Shown: positions 25,849-34,746 of the stretch, piece after piece
Position numbering within the stretch: the first letter of the stretch is position 1
Layout: each line of letters starts with the position of its first letter
Origin: Gelidibacter maritimus
Lineage (GTDB): Bacteria > Bacteroidota > Bacteroidia > Flavobacteriales > Flavobacteriaceae
NCBI RefSeq assembly: GCF_014062315.1
Contig: NZ_JACGLT010000004.1
Span: 1 to 64,000 of the forward strand
DNA length: 64,000 nucleotides
Direction: 5' to 3'
The notes under the pieces: generated by a model
The model's database searches: none
Seen by the model: the letters and a program-made list of their open reading frames with translations, nothing else
Told to the model about the DNA's origin: nothing
Position numbers and translations under genes: made by a program

Positions 25849-26691
25849 ATGATGTCATTAGATAAACTTAATATATTAATTCCAACCGACTTCTCGGCCA
25901 ATGCCTGGACGGCCACCCAGTATGCTTTAAACCTATACGCTGATCGTGATTGTACTTTTTATTTTTTAAATTCTATTTCCCTCGCCCATTCAGACTCAAG
26001 ATCCTATATAACCGCAAAGTATTTGGACACTTTAGCTGAAACTTCAAAAAACGAGTTGGATGCCTTGAAAGATCGTGCAGCGCAATTAAATAATCCCAAG
26101 CACGGGTTTGAGGTCATTAGTACTTCTGAAGAGATTTCACAGGCCATTAAAAGAGCGGTAAAGATTAATGGCATTGACATGGTTATTACCGGAACTAAAG
26201 GAGCCACTGGCGTGAATAGATATTTTTTAGGAAGCAATACGGTCAAGATTATGCAAAGTTTGAAAAGTTGCCCGATGATAGCCGTACCCGATGCCCATGA
26301 GTTTAAAGTGCCAAAACACATTGCATTTCCTACTGATTTCACGCGTGTTTTTGAAGCGAAAGAAATACAGGCATTGCTCAATTTTGCCGATTTATACCGA
26401 GCACATATCTATATTTTGCACCTCAGTTTGCAAGGTGGATTAAATGTCCTGCAAGAAACCAACATGAGAGACCTTCAAGCCCATTTGGTAAACCATCAAT
26501 ATACATTTCACTGGATGGAAAAATCTGGGACAAAATCTGATGAGATCAATGAGTTTGTGGTTGACTTTGATATTGATGTGCTTGCTATGGTCAATTACAA
26601 ACATAGTTTTGTTGAAAAAGTCATCAAGGAACCGGTAATCAAAAAGATTGGATTCCAACCGATCGTACCTTTTTTGGTGATACCAGAATAA
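25849..26691 (+). CDS. Universal stress protein, double domain (USP 4)
   Basis: A 280-residue paralogue (ATGATG start; either Met possible). Domain 1: LNILIPTDFSANAWTATQYAL ... TGTKGATGVNRYFLGSNTVKIM, where the usual MGTKG has become TGTKG; domain 2 begins HIAFPTDFTRVFEAKEI. It is the last gene of the tight run; a heptamer repeat starts directly after its stop codon. Confidence 0.92.
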   Translation: MMSLDKLNILIPTDFSANAWTATQYALNLYADRDCTFYFLNSISLAHSDSRSYITAKYLDTLAETSKNELDALKDRAAQLNNPKHGFEVISTSEEISQAIKRAVKINGIDMVITGTKGATGVNRYFLGSNTVKIMQSLKSCPMIAVPDAHEFKVPKHIAFPTDFTRVFEAKEIQALLNFADLYRAHIYILHLSLQGGLNVLQETNMRDLQAHLVNHQYTFHWMEKSGTKSDEINEFVVDFDIDVLAMVNYKHSFVEKVIKEPVIKKIGFQPIVPFLVIPE

Positions 26692-26733
26692 AGTATTAAG
26701 TATCAAGTATCGAGTATCAAGTACTAAGTATTA
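26692..26733. repeat. Six-unit heptamer tandem repeat
   Basis: Six uninterrupted 7-bp units (AGTATTA, AGTATCA, AGTATCG, AGTATCA, AGTACTA, AGTATTA) start on the base after the USP 4 stop codon. The non-coding gap that contains it also carries whatever promoter serves USP 5. Confidence 0.85.
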
Positions 26734-26819
26734 GGGCGCTTATTAAATAGCAACGTTGGCGAACAATGTTTTGATAAGGTCAAGATTTTAGGCAACAACA
26801 ATGAATTAAATAAACATCC

Positions 26820-27674
26820 ATGAAAAGAAAAATATTATTACCTACTGATTTTTCAGACAATGCGCTACAGGCCATCAAATATGCCTTGGAACTATATAAA
26901 GATCAAGAATGTATTTTTTATCTTTTAAACGTCTTTTTTATAAAACCAACCAATCTTGAGAGTCTGATTGGGATGGAGCCGGGCAGCGATTTATATGAAG
27001 CCACAAAAAGTAACTCTGATAATCAGCTGGCCAAACTGTTGAGTGAAGTGGCCTTTAATGACCATGGAAACTCGAAACACAGTTTTCGAACAATTTCCAC
27101 TTTTAATGAGCCATTACAGGCCATTAAAGCTGCTGTGGAAGAAAAAGACATAGAATTGATTGTGATGGGCACCCGTGGTCAGACCAATGCCAGAAGTAAG
27201 ATTTACGGCAGTACGGCAATTGATGTTATGGAATAGGTACGGAATTGCCCGGTGATTGTGGTGCCACAACTGGCTAAGCGTGAAATTCCTAAGGAGATTG
27301 TTTTTCCAACAAACTATAAAACCAGTTTTAAGAAACAGGAATTAAAACATTTGATCAATATTGCAAAAAGCAGTCATGCCTCCATAAAAGTATTACACGT
27401 TTCAGAAGAAGATAAATTAAACGAGCAGCAGACCAATAACAAAAAGCTCTTGGACGAATATTTTGAAGAGGTTAGCCATTCTTTCCACTTATTGAGTCAG
27501 CTGTCTGTTCCTGCTGCCATTAATTGTTTTGTGGAAAGTAGAGAAAGTGATATGGTGGCTTTTATAAATAGCAAGCATTCGTTTTTTGCCAGCATTCTCA
27601 ATCAGCCTCTCGTTAAAGGAATTGCCTATAGCAGTAAAGTACCGATTTTAGTGATGCATGATTTGAAAAATTGA
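26820..27674 (+). pseudogene. Universal stress protein (USP 5) interrupted by an in-frame TAG
   Basis: The full-length family match runs through one reading frame from ATG 26820 to the stop at 27674 (285 codons), but codon 139 (27234-27236) is TAG. It falls in the linker ...AIDVME-stop-VRNCPVIVVPQ. The aligned residue in sisters is Lys or Arg (IKKVQCP, FREVKFP), so one substitution explains it. There is no frameshift. Domain 1 (138 residues, with MGTRGQTNARSKIYGSTA) could still be made as a single-domain USP, and a GTG at 27252 could restart domain 2. Otherwise the ORF is undamaged, suggesting a recent mutation or a tolerated split. Confidence 0.85.
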
Positions 27675-27908
27675 GTTCATAGGATTAAGTATTTAGAAAA
27701 AAGAATAGGGAAGTACATCAGGACCGCTTCGCCGATAGAATCAAGAATATAGACTTGAGTGGCTTAAGAGACCAAAATCAGGAAAGATTATAAGACCATA
27801 TTCTGATTGGGCAATGGCGATTATTTTACAGTCGTCGGACCAAATGTAAAATCTTACATTATTCCAATGTTCTTATTATAGTTTTTTAATTTTTAATTAT
27901 TCGCTACT

Positions 27909-29621
27909 TTAATTTTTCACCAGTTTAACCGTGGCTTTTCGACCTTGACCATCTTTGAGTTCAAGAAGGTAAATGCCGTCGGCTTGCTGAATCTCTAACG
28001 GTAGTATTTTAAGGTCTTGGAATCGTTTTTCCATAAGCAATTGGCCTGCAAGATTATATAATTGGACGTCCATTGAGGTTTGTAGGCTTTTGAATTCTAT
28101 GGAGAATTTGCCCTTGGTGGGATTTGGATGTATTATAAAGTTATCCAAAAGTGAATTTTCAACGAGATTGAGTGACGGAAGACTGAATTTCAGAATGAAG
28201 ATGTCCCAATAACCTTTGGATGTAAGTTCATATGCGTCACCTAATGGGTTAAAATCTGTCATCCCGGTAAAAGAACCAGTGCAGTAAATAGTATCGCCAT
28301 CAATGACCATGGAATTTGCGCTTGACCCGGATTCAAAATTTCCAAAGCTGTTTTTTGCCCAAATAAAACTGCCGTCGCTCGTTAATTTTAACAAAAACAT
28401 ATCGTGGCTACTTCCTGTCATATTAAAGATGCCTTCCCCAGGATCAAAATCTATCGTGTTATTAAAGTTCCCAAGAATGTATACATCACCATTGGCATCT
28501 GTTTTTATAGCGTTCCCTATGTCGTAATGTGTGCCACCAATTTGCTTTACCCAGAGTAGATTGCCATTTGGATCGAGCTTTTGAATAAAGATATCCGATT
28601 GACCGTTAGAGGTCAGGCTTAAAGTTTCTGCATCGGGATTGAAATCCACCGTGCCACTAAATCCACCTGTGATATACACATTGCCATCCATATCGACGGT
28701 GAGTGCAATGCCTTGATCTGTTTTTTCCGATCCCATCTGCTTCACCCAAAGAAGGTTGCCATCCACATCAAGTTTTTGCACAAAAATGTCATTAAAACCA
28801 TGCGATGTCAAATTGACGGTTCCATCATTGGGATCAAAATCTACGGTTTCCCAAAAATAACCGGTAGTAAGGATATTGCTATTTGCATCTGTGTCTATAG
28901 AAAAGGCTTTTGATGCACCGCTCATTTGTTTTACCCAAATCAAATTGCCGTTGCTGTCAATTTTGAGAATAAAGAGGTCTTGGTTTCCAGATGAGGTTAA
29001 GTTGACGGTGCCTTCTCCCGGGTCAAAATCCACAGTGCCAGAAAATCCTCCTGTCACTAAAATATGTCCATTGGTATCCGTGGTGATAGATTGCGCACTT
29101 GAATAGCCATCACCTACCATATGTTTTGCCCAAATAAAATCGCCATCGGCATCAAGTTTGAGTACGAAAATGTTCGTTACGTGCGGAGTTGTTGCTCCGG
29201 TAGTCAAATTATAAGTGTCTTCGCCAGGATCAAAATCTACGGTTTCAGTAAACGTTCCAGTAATATAGAGATCTCCTGTGGCATCAATGGTAATGTCGTT
29301 GGCTACATCGGCTGTTATGCCTCCAATACGCTTAGCCCATAAAAACTCGCCATTGGGGTTGAGCTTTTGGATAAATATGTCGAAAAATCCGGCGGAGGTT
29401 AAATTATAGGTGTTTTCACCGGGATCGAAATCAATGGTATTTTCAAAATACCCAACAGTATACACGTTGCCCTCCACGTCCGTGACAATCGATTTTCCTT
29501 CTTCTCTTCCTTCAGCTCCCAGGGGAACCACCCAATCCAATTCGTGCGATTGGCTAAATAGTGCTGAGGACGTTATCATGAGCACTGCGAATGAGAATAC
29601 AAAGTTTAATTTTACGTTCAT
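27909..29621 (-). CDS. T9SS-secreted SBBP/beta-propeller repeat protein (copy 1)
   Basis: A 570-residue exported protein (signal peptide ...VLMITSSALFSQS). Eight or so blades repeat the pattern DxxGNVYxTGxFxGTVDFDPGEGTxNLTSxGxxDIFIQKLDxxGNLLWVKQMGG, an SBBP-type propeller. It ends in a type A T9SS sorting domain (ENSLLDNFIIHPNPTKGKFSIEF ... GIYLLELKDGQGRKATVKLVKN). The cargo is probably surface-attached or released. A second gene of identical length, order and C-terminus lies at 41653-43365 on the same strand. Confidence 0.9.
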   Translation of the reverse strand: MNVKLNFVFSFAVLMITSSALFSQSHELDWVVPLGAEGREEGKSIVTDVEGNVYTVGYFENTIDFDPGENTYNLTSAGFFDIFIQKLNPNGEFLWAKRIGGITADVANDITIDATGDLYITGTFTETVDFDPGEDTYNLTTGATTPHVTNIFVLKLDADGDFIWAKHMVGDGYSSAQSITTDTNGHILVTGGFSGTVDFDPGEGTVNLTSSGNQDLFILKIDSNGNLIWVKQMSGASKAFSIDTDANSNILTTGYFWETVDFDPNDGTVNLTSHGFNDIFVQKLDVDGNLLWVKQMGSEKTDQGIALTVDMDGNVYITGGFSGTVDFNPDAETLSLTSNGQSDIFIQKLDPNGNLLWVKQIGGTHYDIGNAIKTDANGDVYILGNFNNTIDFDPGEGIFNMTGSSHDMFLLKLTSDGSFIWAKNSFGNFESGSSANSMVIDGDTIYCTGSFTGMTDFNPLGDAYELTSKGYWDIFILKFSLPSLNLVENSLLDNFIIHPNPTKGKFSIEFKSLQTSMDVQLYNLAGQLLMEKRFQDLKILPLEIQQADGIYLLELKDGQGRKATVKLVKN

Positions 29622-30143
29622 AATTTAGTTTTTAATGAGTTTAATAATTGACATTGAAAGTTTCTTTTTATTATCCTAACTAAGGATTTATAAATATTGA
29701 AGATTGGTATTCAATAATAACCATCGTGAGACCTTCTAAAATGTCAGCATGATTTATCAACTATCTTTTCGGATGTTTGAAATTGGACTGGTTTAAATTA
29801 GTGAAACTCAATTTTAAAAAGTTACGAAGCAATGCGGGATATTTGGGTTGTATTCCCCGATGCTCTGCGTCGATGTAAAAAAATAATTCGAATTTGATAC
29901 CTCGTATACACGGGTCGAGATAGTTCATTAAATACCAAAGTTTGGTCCTCTTTTGCGGAAATCTGTATCCACTTCAATCAAATATTCTTAAGTTTAGGGT
30001 CTGATTGAAACAGTATAAAAATTATGCGCTTTCTGAGGGTTTTTCCATCTTTATTACCAAACGTTTTTTTGTTTTAAATTTGGTTTGCATTAGCGAAATG
30101 AGCCTAACCATAAATCTTGAATTCAGATCCTAATTGATTTTAA
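29622..30143. other. Divergent intergenic region, propeller gene / sbcD
   Basis: About 520 bases with no supported ORF. A TAnnTTTG match (TAAATTTG, 30075-30082) lies 62 bases before sbcD and could be its -7 box, but no -33 TTG is seen at the expected distance. There is otherwise nothing recognisable. Confidence 0.45.
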
Positions 30144-31337
30144 ATGAAAATATTACACACGGCCGATTGGCATATAGGTAAACAGTTGCATAAGGTAGAC
30201 TTGTCCGACGATTTGGAATTGTTTTTCGATTGGCTATTGGATACCATTGCGAAAGAAGACATCGATTTACTATTGGTTTCAGGCGATGTATTTGATCAAG
30301 CCAATCCCTCGCAAGCCTCACTAAAACAATATTACGGGTTTCTAAAACGTATGCTTGCTACCGAATGTAAAATTATTTTGACCGGTGGCAATCATGATTC
30401 TGCCTTGGTTTTAAATGCGCCAAAGGACATTCTTGGGTTTCTGAATATTGATGTGATTGGTGGTGCGCCTGAGGCTATCAATGATCTCTTTATAAAATAT
30501 ACTAAGAAAGACGAGGAGGTAGTGATTGCCGCGGTGCCATTTTTAAGAGATAAGGATATCAGGAATGCCGTGGCTGGGGAATCTTATAGCGATAAGATTG
30601 AGCAGATTCGGGACGGGATTAAATCTTATTTTTCTAATGTCAATTTGCATTACGCGCAACATTATCCGGGAACTTGCTTCATAGTCATGGGGCATTTATA
30701 CGTTCAGGGCGCTCAGGTTTCTGATAGTATGAGAGATATCCAAATTGGCAATCAGGCAGGCGTTTCAGGAACTATTTTTGGCGATGCGCCACATTACGTA
30801 GCTTTGGGGCATATCCATAAACCTTATGCCGTATCAAAAAATATTTATTATTCGGGCTCGCCAATTTCTTTGAGTTTTAGTGAAAAAGAAGAGGTGAAAC
30901 AGGTCAATGTTATTTCAGTCAGCGGACAACAGGTTCAGGTGGATATCCTGCCCATCCCGAAGTTCAGACATTTGCTGGCGTTTCAAGGCACCCTCGAAGA
31001 CGTTAAATCACAATTATATAGTTATACGTCGCATACAGATCTCGTTTCCCTTGCCGAAATCATTGTGAATGAACCCAATGAAAATATACAGATCCGCCGC
31101 GATTTGGACGATTTATTGGAAAACTACGAGAACGATCATCTTAAAATCGTCAAATCAAAATTGAATTTCCTTAATAAAATACGTGGCGCTTCAGAAGCCT
31201 TTGAGCCAGGAATTAGTGTTGCTGATGTGACGCCCATGGAGATGTTTGAAAAACGATTGGAACTTGATGGGCATCAGGAAAACACCGAGGAATTGAAGCA
31301 TGCATTTCGTCAAATTTTAGAAGAGCTAAATCTGTAG
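30144..31337 (+). CDS. sbcD: Exonuclease SbcCD, nuclease subunit D
   Basis: A 397-residue Mre11-type metallophosphoesterase. All metal-binding motifs are visible in order: DWHIGKQL (Asp8, His10), GDVFDQANPS, GGNHDSALVLNAPK, GHLYVQGAQ and GHIHKPYAV. The C-terminal capping region contacts SbcC. The complex is an ATP-dependent nuclease that opens hairpins and processes broken DNA ends. The stop is two bases before sbcC, so they form one operon. Length is normal. Confidence 0.96.
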   Translation: MKILHTADWHIGKQLHKVDLSDDLELFFDWLLDTIAKEDIDLLLVSGDVFDQANPSQASLKQYYGFLKRMLATECKIILTGGNHDSALVLNAPKDILGFLNIDVIGGAPEAINDLFIKYTKKDEEVVIAAVPFLRDKDIRNAVAGESYSDKIEQIRDGIKSYFSNVNLHYAQHYPGTCFIVMGHLYVQGAQVSDSMRDIQIGNQAGVSGTIFGDAPHYVALGHIHKPYAVSKNIYYSGSPISLSFSEKEEVKQVNVISVSGQQVQVDILPIPKFRHLLAFQGTLEDVKSQLYSYTSHTDLVSLAEIIVNEPNENIQIRRDLDDLLENYENDHLKIVKSKLNFLNKIRGASEAFEPGISVADVTPMEMFEKRLELDGHQENTEELKHAFRQILEELNL

Positions 31338-31339
31338 AT

Positions 31340-34300
31340 ATGAAAATCAGTAAAATCAGTTTTAAAAATATTCACTCCCTTCGTGGCGAACATCATATCG
31401 ATTTTTTATCTGGGCCTTTGGCAGAAAGCGGACTTTTTGCGATTACTGGTGCTACAGGTTCTGGGAAATCGACCTTGCTGGATGTCATTACATTGGCGCT
31501 ATATAATAAAGTCCCCCGGATAGGCTCCATCAGTAAATCGGTAATTGATCATGAAGGAGGAATTATGACCCGTAATGCCACCGATTGCTATGCTGAGGTA
31601 GAATATATCGTCAAACAAAAAACCTACCGCTCGCATTGGTCGATTCAAAGAAATCGGAACAACAATCTTAACGATAGAAAGCAGGAAATCATCGATGTGG
31701 CCACTGGTGCAATTCTTGAGAGTGGAAAATCTGCGGTGCCCGTTAAAAATGAAGAATTAATCGGGCTCAGTTATGATCAGTTTGTAAAGGCGATGGTATT
31801 GTCTCAAGGGCAATTCAGCAAATTATTACAGGCGAAGAGGGATGAACGCAATACATTGCTGGAAGATATTACGGGTGCAAAAGACTATAGAGCAATTGGT
31901 ATTGCCGTGTACAGAAGATATAGAGAAGTTTTGGATTTACGTTTTAAGCATGAGGTCAGGCTTGAAGGGGTCGAATTGCTGCAAGAGGAGGATAGAAAGA
32001 AATTAACAGCTCAGGAAATCGCTTTAAATGCATCCAAAGTCAGTCAAAAAAAAGAATTGGATGCTTTAAAACTGGAGATTGAAAACCAGAAGGGCATTCT
32101 TAAACACCAAACGGTATTAGCTACAAATGAAGCCCAGCAAAAGGAGTTGATTCAAGATATCGAAAACTTCAAGAAGGAAGAAGTCACTTTAAAGAACCAC
32201 ACGAAATATGTGGTACATGCCCCATTGATTTCGGAGGTTGATCAAAAAGAAAAGTACCTTAAGGAGCAGACTGGAGAACTCGAACGCGAAAAGGTCAACC
32301 AAACCAACATCATCAGAGAAAAGGAGCGTCTGCTTCAAGAAGGCTCGATTTTAGTAAAGCGCGAATTGACTGCGGAAGACCTTGTCAACGCCCTGACCGC
32401 ATTTAATAAAGAGGTGGTCGAACTAAAAAAAGAAGAGGATCTGGCGCGGGCAGAGGCAAAGCTGCACGAAGACACGGTCAAAAAAATCCTATCCGATGTT
32501 AATAAAGATACGCAACGCCTTCGTTGGGATTCCCAACCTAAGGTTTTTAAGGAGGGGATTCATCCAATCGAGGAAAAAATTGAAAATTTTATAGCTAAAT
32601 CCCAGATCTATACTAAGGCGGCTGCAGAGGAAAAGGAAATTCAGTTTAGAGAAAAATCGCAACGGATCCAAGCGCTCAAAATAGCCTTGACCCACTATAA
32701 TTCCGAATTAAAAAATAAAAACTCCAAAGCGTCCGAGTTGAAAACCTGTGGAGAGTTGGTTGAAAAATATAATGGCCAGCTCAAAGTCTTAACTGACGAA
32801 TTAAAATTCTTGGAGACTAAGGTCGAGCAATTGACCAAAGCCGAAGAGCATCGTAAAAAACACCAAAGTTTGGAGGCGCACCGAACTGCTTTGGTGGATG
32901 GCGAAGCTTGTCCGCTGTGCGGCGCCTTGGAACATCCGTTTGCTATAAACGAACCAGTTTTTAATCCGCAAGAAACCCTCCTCAAATCGAAATCGGAATT
33001 ATTGACCACCAAGCGTGCCTTAAAAACGGCTACACAGACCAATTGGGAAAACGAAGTAAAAAGAAGCAAGCTTTTATCGAAAGAGATTACGGAACTTAAA
33101 GCCTTGATTGCACCGCAACTCGATGAGGTTGAAAAACTCTGCAAAGCCTTAAGGCTAAAAGATATTCCTGATGCTCAGGCCCTTCAGGATTTAGAAAACC
33201 AGCTTATGAAGGAGGTGCAGCTGGTTGAGCAAGTGAAAAAGGCCTTTGAATTACGGACTTTATTGGAAAATCTAAATCAGGTTGCCAAACAGTGGCAACA
33301 GAGCACTGAATTAAAAACTGAGAAGGAAGCAAAACGAAAAAAACTTTTCGAGGGTGATGGCTTAGACGGCAAAGTTCAAAGATTACTTTCTGGGTGGTCA
33401 GCCAATCTCGAGAATATCAAAAATTCAAATCGGACCTTGGCGACTTTAAAAGCAAAACTGGAGACTGCATCCAAAGAGAAAGACCTTTTTAATAAGCAGT
33501 TGAACGCCATTTTAGACAAGGAGGCTATTGCGTCGCTGCAGCAATTAAAATCGTTTATTTTAACAGAATCACAGGCAGAGGACATCCGAAATAAAAAGAA
33601 ACGCATAGAATTGCGACAGGAGCGATTAACTACAGAAAAGGACAACGCAATCAAAGAAATTGCGTTATATAAAAAGTTGATCAAGTCCGATGCTCCCTTG
33701 TCCGCTTTGGAAGCTGATTACGCCAAATTGGAAGAGGCGTTCGGTAGTTTGAACCAACAGATTGGCAGGCTAAAAACCACCTTGGAAGCAGATGCAAAAG
33801 CCAAGGAAAAACAACAAGTGCTACTTGAAAAGTTAAAAGACCTGAAGAAGGAAGAAAACTTATGGAAAACCATGAATGGGTTAATTGGCGACTCCAGTGG
33901 TAAACGATTTTCAAATTTCGTTCAGGATTTAACCCTCGAACAATTAATTGGTTATACAAATCTGCGCTTAAAAGATATGAGCGACCGCTATCTTTTGGAC
34001 ATCCCAACCGCAGATGAAGCCGATAAAAATGATTCTTTAAAAGTGTTTGACAGTCATCAAGGGGATGCCCGAAGATCCATTAACACTTTATCCGGCGGCG
34101 AAACCTTTATGGTAAGTTTGGCCATGGCCTTTGCGCTATCTGATTTGGCCGCAAAAAACGTCAAGATTGAATCTATTTTTATTGATGAAGGTTTTGGTAC
34201 TTTAGATCCGGAGACTTTAAATCAAGCCATTACTATTTTGGAGAAAATGCAAAACGAGGGCGACAAATCTATTGGCGTGATTTCGCACGTAGAAGCCTTA

Positions 34301-34372
34301 AAGGAGCGGATCACAACTCAAATCCGATTGGAGAAAACAGGGTCTGGATATAGTACAATTGAGATTGTGTAA
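31340..34372 (+). CDS. sbcC: Exonuclease SbcCD, ATPase subunit C
   Basis: A 1010-residue SMC/Rad50-like ATPase. Walker A is GATGSGKSTLLD near residue 40, and the Q-loop region reads MVLSQGQFSKLLQAK. Two long coiled-coil arms flank a zinc hook (GEACPLCGALEHPF, Cys-x-x-Cys) near the middle. The C-terminal lobe has the signature LSGGETFMVSLAMAFAL and Walker B SIFIDEGFGTLD. It pairs with the upstream SbcD. The extra CxxC context and the overall length are normal for the family. Confidence 0.96.
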   Translation: MKISKISFKNIHSLRGEHHIDFLSGPLAESGLFAITGATGSGKSTLLDVITLALYNKVPRIGSISKSVIDHEGGIMTRNATDCYAEVEYIVKQKTYRSHWSIQRNRNNNLNDRKQEIIDVATGAILESGKSAVPVKNEELIGLSYDQFVKAMVLSQGQFSKLLQAKRDERNTLLEDITGAKDYRAIGIAVYRRYREVLDLRFKHEVRLEGVELLQEEDRKKLTAQEIALNASKVSQKKELDALKLEIENQKGILKHQTVLATNEAQQKELIQDIENFKKEEVTLKNHTKYVVHAPLISEVDQKEKYLKEQTGELEREKVNQTNIIREKERLLQEGSILVKRELTAEDLVNALTAFNKEVVELKKEEDLARAEAKLHEDTVKKILSDVNKDTQRLRWDSQPKVFKEGIHPIEEKIENFIAKSQIYTKAAAEEKEIQFREKSQRIQALKIALTHYNSELKNKNSKASELKTCGELVEKYNGQLKVLTDELKFLETKVEQLTKAEEHRKKHQSLEAHRTALVDGEACPLCGALEHPFAINEPVFNPQETLLKSKSELLTTKRALKTATQTNWENEVKRSKLLSKEITELKALIAPQLDEVEKLCKALRLKDIPDAQALQDLENQLMKEVQLVEQVKKAFELRTLLENLNQVAKQWQQSTELKTEKEAKRKKLFEGDGLDGKVQRLLSGWSANLENIKNSNRTLATLKAKLETASKEKDLFNKQLNAILDKEAIASLQQLKSFILTESQAEDIRNKKKRIELRQERLTTEKDNAIKEIALYKKLIKSDAPLSALEADYAKLEEAFGSLNQQIGRLKTTLEADAKAKEKQQVLLEKLKDLKKEENLWKTMNGLIGDSSGKRFSNFVQDLTLEQLIGYTNLRLKDMSDRYLLDIPTADEADKNDSLKVFDSHQGDARRSINTLSGGETFMVSLAMAFALSDLAAKNVKIESIFIDEGFGTLDPETLNQAITILEKMQNEGDKSIGVISHVEALKERITTQIRLEKTGSGYSTIEIV

Positions 34373-34746
34373 GTTTCAAACAATTTTTTGCCCTACTAAG
34401 TTTTTTAAAAAACAAAAACCCAGATTTTGATTCTAACTTTCTGGTTATAAGTTCGCTGTGTAAATTAGACCCCAGTTATAAGACGTGTAGAACATCGAAT
34501 TAATCAATTTTGGTAATGATCAGTTTGGTTACAATCATGTATTTTACTTATATTGGTCGCTGATGTCTTCGTCGTTAGCATCCTTTCATCTCTCTTAGTA
34601 GTGGTGATTTCTGTTTATTCTTGGATTAAAAGTTTTTCAATATCCATTTCCCTCATTATAAACGTGTTTGATTATTTGAAGGCATTCACATGGCATTTAA
34701 TCACCTGTTATTATCTCCCCACACGATAATCTAACTAATTCTATTT
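34373..34746. other. Intergenic region after sbcC
   Basis: A 374-base gap. GTTTTTT/AAAAAAC at 34400-34413 is a short AT palindrome close to the sbcC end and is a poor terminator candidate. No promoter box for the downstream gene could be supported. Confidence 0.4.

Noticed and set aside
26771-26783. TTGA-N5-TCAA upstream of USP 5 as a fourth Crp/Fnr-like site
   Set aside because: The spacing is one base short of the 5-4-5 layout and there is no TAnnTTTR box 36 bases downstream.
27234-27236. TAG in USP 5 as recoded amino acid (pyrrolysine or suppressor)
   Set aside because: No pyl genes are visible, and a single substitution in a redundant paralogue is far simpler.
34400-34413. GTTTTTT/AAAAAAC as the sbcC terminator
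   Set aside because: A pure AT palindrome without loop or stable stem; not enough to call a terminator.
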